A DNA stretch of 64,000 bases, taken from the NCBI RefSeq assembly GCF_030852425.1, contig NZ_NSDM01000004.1, positions 372,001 through 436,000 on the forward strand, read 5' to 3'. The stretch comes from Saccharothrix longispora. GTDB taxonomy: Bacteria > Actinomycetota > Actinomycetes > Mycobacteriales > Pseudonocardiaceae. The notes below the pieces were generated by a model, which was given only the letters and a program-made list of their open reading frames with translations, had not been told where the DNA came from and did not search any database. Each line of letters begins with the position of its first letter. The first letter of the stretch is position 1. Made by a program: the position numbers and the translations under genes. Shown here in pieces: positions 18,086 through 25,987 of this stretch.

Positions 18086-18478
18086 GTGTTCGAGAACATC
18101 GGATGGGTCGAGATCCTCATCATCGTCGTCGCGGGCCTGTTCATCCTGGGCCCGGAGCGGCTGCCGTCGGCGGCCGCGTGGGTGGGCCGCACGATCCGCC
18201 AGGTCCGCGACTACGCGACCGGCGCGCGCGACCAGCTGAAGCAGGAGATGGGTCCGGAGTTCGAGCAGCTGCGCAAGCCGCTGGAGGACCTGCGGGAGCT
18301 GCGGAACTTCAACCCGAAGCAGGCGATCACCAAGCACCTGTGGGACGACCAGCCGCCCGAGAAGCCCAACGGCTACCCGACGACGGGCGGCGCGCCGTCC
18401 CCGGCCATCCCGGACCGAGGCGCGGACCGCCCCCTCCAGCAGGGCGAGCGCCCGCCGTACGACCCGGACGCCACCTGA
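18086..18478 (+). CDS. tatB: Sec-independent translocase subunit TatB
   Basis: 130 aa. [26 protein letters not shown] is the short N-terminal membrane helix, hinge and FxxGPxxLP motif of TatB, followed by the amphipathic helix ([18 protein letters not shown]) and a Pro-rich soluble tail. With TatA/TatC, encoded elsewhere, it recognises twin-arginine substrates. GTG 18086 fits the family N-terminus. Final gene of the sigE-rseA-htrA-tatB group and followed by a strong hairpin. Confidence 0.93.
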   Translation: MFENIGWVEILIIVVAGLFILGPERLPSAAAWVGRTIRQVRDYATGARDQLKQEMGPEFEQLRKPLEDLRELRNFNPKQAITKHLWDDQPPEKPNGYPTTGGAPSPAIPDRGADRPLQQGERPPYDPDAT

Positions 18479-18484
18479 TCCATC

Positions 18485-18528
18485 CACCGGAGAGGCCCCT
18501 GACCGCGCGGTCAGGGGCCTCTCCGGTG
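18485..18528. terminator. Strong hairpin terminator between tatB and mrp
   Basis: A perfect 20-base-pair stem with loop GCGC (18505-18508): CACCGGAGAGGCCCCTGACC pairs with its complement ending at 18528. It stands between the convergent stops of tatB and mrp, so it can serve both strands. The lack of a T tract is usual for this lineage. Confidence 0.8.
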
Positions 18529-18549
18529 CGCGGGGCGGTGGGGCGTGGG

Positions 18550-19683
18550 TCAGCAGCCGGCGGGGGAGACGTTCAGCAGGCGGCCGGCCAGGCCGCGCGA
18601 CCTCGTCGACAGCCTGCCCGCCACCCGGTCGAGCACCTGGCCCGCCGCCGACTCCGGGTGCGCCAGCACGATCGGCGTGCCCGCGTCGCCCTGCTCCCGC
18701 AGGCGCGGGTCGAGGGGCACCTGGCCGAGCAGCGGCACGTCGGCGCCCACGGCCTGGGTCAGCGAGTCGGCCACCGCCTGGCCGCCGCCCGAGCCGAAGA
18801 CGTCCATGCGGGTGCCGTCGGGAAGCTCCAGCCACGACATGTTCTCGATGACGCCCGCCACCCGCTGCCGCGTCTGCAACGCGATGGACCCGGCCCGCTC
18901 GGCCACCTCGGCCGCGGCCTGCTGCGGCGTCGTCACGACCAGGATCTCGGCGTTCGGCACGAGCTGCGCCACCGAGATCGCCACGTCGCCGGTGCCCGGC
19001 GGCAGGTCCAGCAGCAGCACGTCCAGGTCGCCCCAGAACACGTCGGCGAGGAACTGCTGCAACGCGCGGTGCAGCATGGGGCCCCGCCACACGACCGGGG
19101 CGTTGCCGGGGGTGAACATGCCGATCGAGATCAGCTTCACGCCGTGCGCCTGCGGCGGCATGATCATCTTCTCGACCTGGGTGGGCTTGCCGTCCGTGCC
19201 CAGCATCCGGGGGATCGAGTGGCCGTAGATGTCGGCGTCCACGACGCCCACCGACAGGCCGCGCGCCGCCATCGCCACGGCCAGGTTGACCGTCACCGAC
19301 GACTTGCCGACGCCGCCCTTGCCCGACGCGACGCAGTACACGCGGGTCAGCGAGCCGGGCTGGGCGAACGGGATGACCGGTTCCTCGACACCGCCGCGCA
19401 GCGACTTGCGCAGGTCGGTGCGCTGCTGGTCGCTCATCACGTCCAGCGCGACGCGCACGCCCGCGACACCGGGCAGCGCGGACACCGCGGCCGTCACGTC
19501 GGCGGTGATCTTGTCCCGCAGGGGGCAGCCGGCGACGGTCAGGAAGATCGCCACGTCGACCACGCCGTCCCCGCCCACGACGACCTCTTTGACCATGCCG
19601 AGTTCGGTGATGGGGCGCCGGATCTCGGGGTCCTGGACACCGGCCAACGCCTTCTGGACGTCGTCAACGGAAGGAAGAGTCAC
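18550..19683 (-). CDS. mrp: Mrp/NBP35-family iron-sulfur cluster carrier ATPase
   Basis: 377 aa. An N-terminal MIP18/DUF59 domain (residues 1-95) precedes a deviant Walker A P-loop GKGGVGKSS at 121-129. Further motifs are DADIYGHSIPRMLG and LLDLPPGTGDV. The family delivers Fe-S clusters to apoproteins. GTG 19683 begins the conserved MIP18 domain. The orthologue Rv1229c has the same orientation relative to tatB in M. tuberculosis. It could supply Fe-S enzymes such as the nitrate reductase in this window, but that link is speculation. Confidence 0.93.
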   Translation of the reverse strand: MTLPSVDDVQKALAGVQDPEIRRPITELGMVKEVVVGGDGVVDVAIFLTVAGCPLRDKITADVTAAVSALPGVAGVRVALDVMSDQQRTDLRKSLRGGVEEPVIPFAQPGSLTRVYCVASGKGGVGKSSVTVNLAVAMAARGLSVGVVDADIYGHSIPRMLGTDGKPTQVEKMIMPPQAHGVKLISIGMFTPGNAPVVWRGPMLHRALQQFLADVFWGDLDVLLLDLPPGTGDVAISVAQLVPNAEILVVTTPQQAAAEVAERAGSIALQTRQRVAGVIENMSWLELPDGTRMDVFGSGGGQAVADSLTQAVGADVPLLGQVPLDPRLREQGDAGTPIVLAHPESAAGQVLDRVAGRLSTRSRGLAGRLLNVSPAGC

Positions 19684-19817
19684 GGGAGCGCCTTAGGGGT
19701 TTCAGTGGTGGGAGGGCCATGCTACGACCGGCCCCGCCCCTCCAAGCTACCGGCTGGTCACCTCGTAGCCGGGGGCAGCGCGAAGCCGGTTGCGTGCTTT
19801 CCGTAACATCGCCATCC

Positions 19818-20288
19818 GTGCCGGAAACCGGACCTGCCCGGTTGCCCACCCGAACCGAGCTGGGGGTGTGGCGATCCTTCCTCCGTGCCCACGCGCGGCT
19901 CACTCGGGTCCTGGAAGCCGAGCTGATCGCCGAGCAGCGCCTGTCGCTCGCCGCCTACGACGTCCTCGTCCAGCTCGCCGAGGTGCCGCAGCACCGCCTG
20001 CGGATGACCGAGCTGGCCGACGCCGTCCTGCTGTCCCGCTCCGGGGTGACGAGGCTGGTGGACCGCCTCGAACGCGCCGGGCTCGTGCTGCGGGAACGCG
20101 CCGACGGTGACGGGCGCGGCGTCGTGGCGGTGCTCACCCCCGAGGGCCTGGACCGGCTGCGCGTGGCGTCCGGCACCCACCTGACCGGGGTGGCGCGGCA
20201 CTTCGCCGAGGGGTTCGGCGACGACGAACTGGAGGCGTTCGGCCGGTCGTGCGACCGGCTCGGCTCCGTCGACCGGGACGGGCACTAG
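19818..20288 (+). CDS. MarR-family transcriptional regulator
   Basis: 156 aa from GTG 19818 (GTG 19794 also possible). Winged helix: LSLAAYDVLVQLAEV, RMTELADAVLLSRSGVTRLVDRLERAGLV, then the wing RADGDGRGVVAVLTPEG. MarR proteins are usually local repressors responding to phenolics or oxidants. TAACAT eight bases before 19818 is a plausible -10 for a leaderless message. No clear target gene is adjacent: mrp is divergent, and the DUF1003 gene is convergent with a 4-base overlap. Confidence 0.85.
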   Translation: MPETGPARLPTRTELGVWRSFLRAHARLTRVLEAELIAEQRLSLAAYDVLVQLAEVPQHRLRMTELADAVLLSRSGVTRLVDRLERAGLVLRERADGDGRGVVAVLTPEGLDRLRVASGTHLTGVARHFAEGFGDDELEAFGRSCDRLGSVDRDGH

Positions 20289-20806
20289 GACGGCACGTCG
20301 TCCTTGACCGGCTCGTCCCTGGCGGTCTCCCGGGGGCCGCGCCTGCGCTGCTCGCGGAAGACGCGTTCCAGCTCGCTGCGCAGGTAGTCGCGGGTCGCCA
20401 CCTCGCCGACCGCCAGGCGCAGCGCCGCCAGCTCCCGCGCCAGGTACTCGGTGTCGGCCTTGGTCTGCGCCGCCCGCGACCGGTCCTCCTCCAACGACAC
20501 CCGGTCCCGGTCGTCCTGCCGGTTCTGGGCGAGCAGGATCAGCGGCGCGGCGTAGGCGGCCTGCGTGGAGAACGCCAGGTTCAGCAGGATGAACGGGTAC
20601 GGGTCCCACCGGAACGACACGGCGACCAGGTTCAGCGTGATCCACACCAGCACGAACAGCGTCTGCCAGAACAGGAACTTCCCGGTGCCCATGAACCGGG
20701 CCAGCCGCTCGGAGAACCGGCCGAACGTGTCCGGGTCCAGCGACAACCGGAAGCGCCCGGGCGTGCGCGGCTGGTCGAGCCGTCGGCGCGGCAGCAGCTC
20801 AGGCAT
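20285..20806 (-). CDS. DUF1003 membrane protein (Rv1231c-like)
   Basis: 173 aa. A polar N-terminus is followed by two hydrophobic helices (about residues 45-65 and 72-92: FLFWQTLFVLVWITLNLV and PFILLNLAFSTQAAYAAPLILLA), then the DUF1003 signature NRQDDRDR and a charged coiled coil. Function unknown. It is the last gene of a tight four-gene unit (23285 to 20285) whose members overlap or nearly touch, with the same DUF1003 plus MgtE-like pairing as in mycobacteria. Confidence 0.85.
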   Translation of the reverse strand: MPELLPRRRLDQPRTPGRFRLSLDPDTFGRFSERLARFMGTGKFLFWQTLFVLVWITLNLVAVSFRWDPYPFILLNLAFSTQAAYAAPLILLAQNRQDDRDRVSLEEDRSRAAQTKADTEYLARELAALRLAVGEVATRDYLRSELERVFREQRRRGPRETARDEPVKDDVPS

Positions 20807-22052
20807 GGGTCAGCCCCGTTTCCCGCCAGTTGTCCGGCAGCAGGTGGTCGAGCACGTCGTCCACGGTGACCGCGCCCAGCAGGTGGTCCGACTCGTCCAC
20901 CACCGGCCCGCACACCAGGTTGTAGGTGGCGAAGTAGCGGGCCACGTCCGGCAGCGACGCGTTCGGCGACAGCGTCCCCAGGTCGGTGTCCAGCACGCCC
21001 GCCACCAGGTCGGACGGCGGTTCGCGCAGCAGCCGCTGGATGTGCACGCACCCCAGGTAGCGGCCGGTCGGCGTGGCCGTCGGCGCGCGGCACACGAACA
21101 CCATGCTCGCCAGCGCCGGCGTCAGGTCCGGGTTGCGCACGTGCGCCAGCGCCTCGGCGACCGTCGCGTCCGGGGACAGCACCACCGGTTCCGGCGTCAT
21201 CAGGCCGCCCGCGGTGTCGTAGCTGTACGCGAGCAGCCGCCGCACCGGCGCCGACTCCGCCGGCTCCATCAGCTCCAGCAGCCGCTCCTTCTCCCGCTCC
21301 GGCAGCTCGGCCAGCAGGTCGGCGGCGTCGTCGGGGTTCATCGCCTCCAGGATGTCCGCGGCGCGCTCGTCGCCCAGGTGCGCGATCACGTCCTTCTGGT
21401 CGTCCTCGGCCATCTCCTCGATGACGTCGGCGAGCCGCTCGTCGTCCAGCGCCTCGGCCACCTCGTAGCGGCGCTTGGCGGGCAGGTCGTGCAGGGCCAG
21501 GGCCACGTCGGCGGCGCGCATCCCCTCGAACACGGCGACCAGGTGCTGGGCGCCCTGCGGCTGGTCCGCGAGCTGCGTGGCGGACGGCCCCGCGATCTCC
21601 TCCCAGCGCAGCACCACCACCGGTCCGCGCCTGCCCAACCGCCCGGTGCGCTCGCGCACGGCGACCCGCGTCATCCGCCAGTCGCGGGTGCGCGACGGCT
21701 CCATCGCGGCGTCCACCAGCACCGCCGCCGCGCCCGAGGCGAGCGTGACGCGGGCGTCGAGCAGCTCGCCCACCACCAGCACCTCGTTGGCGCGCTGGTG
21801 GAACTGCCGCAGGTTCACCGAGCCCGTGGCGAGCGTCACCGCGTTCGGGTCGATCGAGGTGACCCGCAGCATCGGCACGAAGATCCGTCGGCGGGTGGCG
21901 AGTTCCAGGACGAGCCCCAGCACGCGCGGCGGCTGCCGGTCCGCGCGGAGGCCGACGACCAGGTCCCTGACCTTGCCGATGGACTCGCCGTCGGGACCGA
22001 ACACGGGCAGGCCGGCGAGCTGGGCGGCGAAGACGCGGTTCACGGAGACCAC
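20799..22052 (-). CDS. MgtE N-domain/CBS protein lacking the channel domain (Rv1232c-like)
   Basis: 417 aa. A PRC-barrel-like N-terminal part (FAAQLAGLPVFGPDGESIGKVRDLVVG) is followed by repeated helices of the MgtE intracellular domain (LDDERLADVIEEMAEDDQKDVI, ERAADILEAMNPDDAADLLAEL) and a CBS pair (TPEPVVLSPDATVAEAL to LLGAVTVDDVLDHLLPDNW). The transmembrane magnesium channel of true MgtE is missing, so it is more likely a magnesium or nucleotide sensor. Overlap with the DUF1003 membrane gene by 8 bases suggests the two act together (inferred). Confidence 0.82.
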   Translation of the reverse strand: MVSVNRVFAAQLAGLPVFGPDGESIGKVRDLVVGLRADRQPPRVLGLVLELATRRRIFVPMLRVTSIDPNAVTLATGSVNLRQFHQRANEVLVVGELLDARVTLASGAAAVLVDAAMEPSRTRDWRMTRVAVRERTGRLGRRGPVVVLRWEEIAGPSATQLADQPQGAQHLVAVFEGMRAADVALALHDLPAKRRYEVAEALDDERLADVIEEMAEDDQKDVIAHLGDERAADILEAMNPDDAADLLAELPEREKERLLELMEPAESAPVRRLLAYSYDTAGGLMTPEPVVLSPDATVAEALAHVRNPDLTPALASMVFVCRAPTATPTGRYLGCVHIQRLLREPPSDLVAGVLDTDLGTLSPNASLPDVARYFATYNLVCGPVVDESDHLLGAVTVDDVLDHLLPDNWRETGLTHA

Positions 22053-22056
22053 CCGA

Positions 22057-22953
22057 TCAGGCTAGTTCGTCGGCGCGGGCCGCGCCGCGTTCCACTGTGG
22101 ACCGGCGGACGGCGGCGGTGATCGCCTCCAGGGCGGGCAGCACGGCGCGGTGGCCGCCGCGCAGCGCCCACAACCGGTTGTCGACCGCCCGGTAGAGCGT
22201 CCAGGCCCGTGCCCGCTCCGCGTCCAGCTCGCCGACGTCGCACAGCGCGGCCAGCCGGTCGCGCAGGCCGCGTTCGCCGTCCAGCTCGTCGAACCTGTTC
22301 CACAGCAACGGGATCACGCCGAACTCGCGGTCGCCCGACAGGGGTTTCGGGTCGATCAGCAGCCACGGCTCGCGGTCGCCGCGCAGCACGTTCGCGTAGT
22401 GCAGGTCCTCGTTGACGAGGGTCGTGCCGGCGGTGCGCGCCAACTCCCGGCCGAGGTCGCGCGCCTCCCGGACCAGGGCGTCCGGCAGCGGTCGGCCCAG
22501 TTCGGCGTTCTCCGCCACCAGGTCGCCGACCCGGTGGCGGCGGAACCCCGGGCCCTCCAGCCGCAGCCGGCGCAGCAGGCCGCCCGCGACCGCCACCGCC
22601 TCCTCGGCGGGCACGTCGAGCAGCGACCGCGTGTGGTCCAGGCGCTCCAGCAGCAGCGCGCCGTGCTCGTCGTCGTGGTCCAGCAGTCGCACGACGCCGT
22701 CGCCGTCCCACGCCCGCAGGGCCTGCGGCTCCTGGCGGGTCTCCTCGTCGAGCCAGGTGAGCTTGAGCACGGCCGGGTGCCCGTCCGCCCGCCGCACCGG
22801 CAGCACCACGGCGACGTGGCCGTGCATCAGCGCGCCGTCCGGGGTGAGGTCCCAGCGGGCGCAGAACCGGGTGGCCAGCGCGGGCAGCGTCGTCCGCCAC
22901 GCCAGGGCCTCCTCGCCCAGGTGCGTGCCGAAGTGCGCGGGAACGGTGATCAC
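22057..22953 (-). CDS. Aminoglycoside/hydroxyurea phosphotransferase-like kinase
   Basis: 298 aa kinase-fold protein close to the APH(6)/hydroxyurea kinase family (PF04655). LKLTWLDEETRQEPQALRAW fits the ATP-binding lobe. The catalytic loop is NEDLHYANVL and the metal-binding segment LLIDPKPLSGDREF. Family members phosphorylate streptomycin or other small hydroxyl compounds, and the substrate here is unknown. GTG 22953 overlaps the preceding small gene by four bases; the downstream gene starts five bases after its stop, so it is operonic. It may be a housekeeping small-molecule kinase rather than a resistance gene. Confidence 0.8.
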   Translation of the reverse strand: MITVPAHFGTHLGEEALAWRTTLPALATRFCARWDLTPDGALMHGHVAVVLPVRRADGHPAVLKLTWLDEETRQEPQALRAWDGDGVVRLLDHDDEHGALLLERLDHTRSLLDVPAEEAVAVAGGLLRRLRLEGPGFRRHRVGDLVAENAELGRPLPDALVREARDLGRELARTAGTTLVNEDLHYANVLRGDREPWLLIDPKPLSGDREFGVIPLLWNRFDELDGERGLRDRLAALCDVGELDAERARAWTLYRAVDNRLWALRGGHRAVLPALEAITAAVRRSTVERGAARADELA

Positions 22954-23285
22954 GCGGGCTCCAGGCGGAAGACCTCGTCCCAGGCGGGGGTGGTGTTCAG
23001 GCGCGCGGCCCGCAGGGCGCCGGCGGTGTCGTCGTCCGGGGCGACGCGACGGGCGGTGACCGGCACGTCGACCAGGTGCGAGCGCGTCGTCGGCGAGCGG
23101 ACCGTGAGCGTGCAGGCGACGCCGTCGGCCAGGCCCGGCACGACCTGCTCGGACCCGCCGACCGCCACCAGCACCACCCCGTCGCGCCACAGCGCCCACA
23201 CCAGCCGCGCGTCGTGCCCGTCCGGCCTCACCCACACCGCCGCGGCCTTGCGCAGCGCGGCGTCCAGCACCTGCTCGATCTCCAC
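22950..23285 (-). CDS. Conserved small actinobacterial protein of unknown function
   Basis: 111 aa from GTG 23285. The sequence (ALRKAAAVWVRPDGHDARLVWALWRDGVVLVAVGGSEQVVPGLADG, then VRSPTTRSHLVDVPVTARRVAP) looks like a compact beta-rich fold. I cannot name a family; a split-barrel resemblance is only an impression. It is the first gene of the unit that continues with the kinase, the MgtE-like and DUF1003 proteins, with a 4-base overlap to the kinase gene. Confidence 0.65.
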   Translation of the reverse strand: MEIEQVLDAALRKAAAVWVRPDGHDARLVWALWRDGVVLVAVGGSEQVVPGLADGVACTLTVRSPTTRSHLVDVPVTARRVAPDDDTAGALRAARLNTTPAWDEVFRLEPA

Positions 23286-23398
23286 CGGTCCAGCCTGCCA
23301 CGGCCCTGTGAGCCGGGACTCACGGAATAGCGGGCACCCGGAGGGCGTGCCAGGCTTCCCGTGCACGTAGTTACCGGCCGGTACGAGGAGGTACCCCA

Positions 23399-24358
23399 GT
23401 GGTCGACCAGCAGCGTCCCCGTCGTTCGTGCCTGGCCGTGCCGGGGTCGAGCCAGAAGATGATCGACAAGGCCCGCACGCTGCCCGCGGACCAGGTCTTC
23501 CTCGACCTGGAGGACGCCTGCGCCCCGCTGGCCAAGCCCGGCGCGCGCAAGACCATCGTCGCCTCCCTCAACGAGGGCGACTGGGGGTCGCGCACGCGCG
23601 TCGTCCGGGTCAACGACTGGACCACCGAGTGGACCTACCGCGACGTGACCGAGGTCGTCGAGGGCGCGGGGGCCAACCTCGACTGCGTCATGCTGCCCAA
23701 GGTGCAGACGGCGGAGCAGGTGCACGCGCTGGACCTGCTGCTGACGCAGATCGAGAAGACCATGGGCTACGAGGTCGGCCGGATCGGCATCGAGGCCCAG
23801 ATCGAGAACGCCCTGGGCCTGATCAACGTCAACGCGATCGCCACCGCGTCGCCGCGCGTGGAGACGATCATCTTCGGCCCGGCCGACTTCATGGCGTCGA
23901 TCAACATGAAGTCCCTGGTCGTCGGCGAGCAGCCGCCGGGGTACGACGTGGGCGACGCGTACCACTACATCCTCATGCAGATCCTGATGGCCGCGCGGGC
24001 GCACGACAAGCAGGCCATCGACGGCCCGTACCTCCAGATCCGCGACGTCGAGGGCTTCACGCGCGTGGCGGGCCGCTCGGCCGCCCTGGGGTTCGACGGC
24101 AAGTGGGTCCTGCACCCCGGCCAGATCGACGCGGCGAACGAGGTGTTCAGCCCCAAGCAGGACGACTACGACCACGCCGAGAACATCCTCGACGCCTACG
24201 ACTACTTCACGTCCGAGGCGGGCGGCAGGCGCGGGGCCGTGATGCTGGGCGACGAGATGATCGACGAGGCGTCCCGCAAGATGGCGCTGGTGATCTCGTC
24301 GAAGGGGCGTGCGGCGGGCATGTCCCGCACGAACGTGTGGTCGCCGCCGGAGGACTGA
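23399..24358 (+). CDS. HpcH/HpaI-CitE family lyase, likely malyl-CoA/beta-methylmalyl-CoA lyase
   Basis: 319 aa TIM-barrel of the HpcH/HpaI-CitE superfamily. SCLAVPGSSQKMIDKA, FLDLEDACAP, EAQIENALGLINV and IFGPADFMASI carry the Mg-binding Glu and Asp. Length and motifs fit actinobacterial L-malyl-CoA/beta-methylmalyl-CoA lyases of the ethylmalonyl-CoA pathway better than the shorter CitE (about 270 aa). GTG 23399 has GAGGAGG upstream. The acyl-CoA dehydrogenase at 26 kb and the MaoC hydratase at 39 kb could be the preceding steps. The exact substrate is inferred. Confidence 0.8.
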   Translation: MVDQQRPRRSCLAVPGSSQKMIDKARTLPADQVFLDLEDACAPLAKPGARKTIVASLNEGDWGSRTRVVRVNDWTTEWTYRDVTEVVEGAGANLDCVMLPKVQTAEQVHALDLLLTQIEKTMGYEVGRIGIEAQIENALGLINVNAIATASPRVETIIFGPADFMASINMKSLVVGEQPPGYDVGDAYHYILMQILMAARAHDKQAIDGPYLQIRDVEGFTRVAGRSAALGFDGKWVLHPGQIDAANEVFSPKQDDYDHAENILDAYDYFTSEAGGRRGAVMLGDEMIDEASRKMALVISSKGRAAGMSRTNVWSPPED

Positions 24359-24393
24359 CGCCCTCAGGCGCTCCCGGTCGGTAGGGCGATCGA

Positions 24394-24948
24394 GTGGCCG
24401 ACCGGGAGCCGGGGTCGATCGAGGTGGAGGGCTACGCCTCGATCCGTTCCGCACGCGTGGACCTCGGCCGGTTGAACGTGCTGATCGGCGCGAACGGCGC
24501 GGGCAAGAGCAACTTCATCCGCGTGTTCGAACTGCTGGGCCGGCTGGTCGAGGAAGACCCGGGTGATTTCGTGGGGCTCAACGGCGGCGCTTCCGCGCTG
24601 CTCAACTCCGCCGGGGTGGACGAGATCCGGGTGTTCCTCGAAGGGCGGCCCCACAGCTACGAGGCCGTGCTCGAACCCGGCAGCAACGACGAGCTGATCT
24701 TCAAGAACGAGGTGCTCAGCCGCTCCTCCGACGTGGTGGCGGACGACTTCGACCACTGGAACATCTCGGGCGGCAACCGAGGCGAGACCAGCTTGCACGG
24801 GCTCGACCGGGAGGACGACGTTCCGATCGCCGCCCACCTCGTCGACCTCCTGCGCGGCTGCCGCGTCTACCACTTCCCTGACCACGCTGTTCGACTACTG
24901 CGCGTTCCCCGACGAGTGTCCCGGCATGGCCGATCGGCCATCCGGTGA
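24394..24948 (+). pseudogene. Truncated AAA-family ATPase (defence-like), N-terminal remnant
   Basis: About 160 residues of an AAA_21/AAA_15-type ATPase: IEVEGYASIRSARVDLGRLNVLIGANGAGKSNFIRVFELL includes the Walker A. The family continues with a long insert, signature and Walker B, all missing. The homology stops at CRVYHF (about 24876), where such proteins normally read HFHDT. From there the DNA continues as a DUF4276 gene in another reading frame, so the last 22 codons here are out of frame. A deletion removed the ATPase C-terminus and the DUF4276 N-terminus. Almost certainly nonfunctional as an ATPase. Confidence 0.8.
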
Positions 24949-25309
24949 CGTCCACCGGCGGGTGGAGCACGTCGAGCGCTGCCTGGCCGAGGTGGTCGGT
25001 GATCGGCGGTTCCGGCCGGACCTCGTGCTGCACGAGTTGGAGGCGTGGGTGTTCGCCGCCGCCGATGAACCGGGTCTGCTCCCCGGGCCGGAGTCGGCCG
25101 AGCGGCTCAAGCGGGACGTCGCCGCGGCCGGCGGACCGGAACTCGTCAACGACGGCCCGGCCACCGCGCCGTCCAAGCGACTGCTGGACTACTGCCCGAC
25201 CTACCTCAAGACCCCTGACGGGCCGATCGCCGTCGAAGAACTCGGCGTGGCCCGGGCGAGGGCCGTGTGCCCGCACCTCGACGCCTGGCTGCGCACCTTC
25301 GAAGAGTGA
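24878..25309 (+). pseudogene. C-terminal remnant of a DUF4276 (TOPRIM-like) protein
   Basis: Read from 24878 the frame gives LTTLFDYCAFPDECPGM, then VEHVERCLAEVVGDRRFRPDLVLHELEAWVFAA. This matches the middle and end of DUF4276 proteins (V/LTTLFDYYGLP..FPG and RFIPYLQLHEFEALLF). The first part, with the putative acidic catalytic residues, is gone. An in-frame ATG at 24926 could express a 127-aa fragment. DUF4276 genes commonly follow AAA ATPase genes in defence-type pairs; here both were collapsed into one remnant. Confidence 0.75.
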
Positions 25310-25395
25310 CGGGACGCGCACTCACCGCCCGCCCTCGCGGTGAGCATTCCCACAGATCAGGCCGGGGATTGGCGATCATGCCCCACCCCGTGTGC

Positions 25396-25569
25396 ATGGT
25401 GGGGGGCGTGTCCAGACATCGAGCCGAGCGGAAGAGGCTGTTCCGGCGCAGGCCCGCCGACGACCTGCTCCAGCGCAGTTTCCGGAACTGCCCCCGCTGC
25501 ACCCGCGACGTCCACGTGTTCTTCGACGTGTGCCGCCACTGCGGCGGCGCGCTGGAGATCAGCGCGTAG
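25396..25569 (+). CDS. Small zinc-ribbon-like protein
   Basis: About 57 aa. A basic N-terminus (SRHRAERKRLFRRRP) precedes two CxxC knuckles, NCPRCTRDVHVFFDVCRHCGG, which would bind one zinc. Starts at ATG 25378, ATG 25396 or GTG 25408 are all possible; no convincing ribosome site decides. It overlaps the convergent DUF4190 gene by 11 bases. Function unknown; nucleic acid or protein contact through the ribbon is a guess. Confidence 0.55.
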   Translation: MVGGVSRHRAERKRLFRRRPADDLLQRSFRNCPRCTRDVHVFFDVCRHCGGALEISA

Positions 25570-25846
25570 GCACCGGCGGCAGTTCGCGGACCAGCCACAC
25601 GACCAGCACGACCCACAGGACGATCGCCAGCACGCCCAGCGCGGTCACGATCGCGCCGATGACCATGCCGGCGGTGGCCATGCCCCAGCCCTCCTCGCCC
25701 GTCCGGCGGATCTCGTTCCGGGCGAGGACGCCGAGCACGATGCCGGCCGGGGCGAACAGGAACGCGGTGACGAGCGCCGCGATGGCCATGCCGTTGGTGC
25801 GCCGGTACGGCGGTGGCGGCGGGTAGTGGCCGGGCTGCTGGTGCAT
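25559..25846 (-). CDS. DUF4190 small membrane protein
   Basis: 95 aa. A Pro-rich cytoplasmic N-terminus (GHYPPPPPYRR) is followed by two hydrophobic helices: MAIAALVTAFLFAPAGIVLGVLA with the ARNEIRRTGEEGWGMA turn typical of DUF4190, and IGAIVTALGVLAIVLWVVLVVW. ATG 25846 has a GAGGGGGA site. M. tuberculosis Rv1233c, a small membrane protein, occupies a comparable place. Function unknown. Confidence 0.8.
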   Translation of the reverse strand: MHQQPGHYPPPPPYRRTNGMAIAALVTAFLFAPAGIVLGVLARNEIRRTGEEGWGMATAGMVIGAIVTALGVLAIVLWVVLVVWLVRELPPVPTR

Positions 25847-25987
25847 CGATCCCCCTCGCGGTGAAGGGCCACAGGCTAACCCGCTGTTTCGGTTCAGCGG
25901 GTGGTGCTCAGCACTCTCGTGGCGCGAACGAGCGTTAACCGGTCCATACTCGCCGGTAACCTCACGCGTCTACGAAGGGAACGTGCG

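Noticed and set aside
22057..22953. Antibiotic resistance gene (streptomycin 6-kinase)
   Set aside because: It is embedded in a tight housekeeping-like operon with MgtE-like and DUF1003 genes, and sequence alone does not show aminoglycoside specificity.
24394..25309. Two intact independent genes
   Set aside because: Each fragment lacks essential halves of its family, and the homology switches reading frame at about 24877, so a deletion fusion explains the data better.
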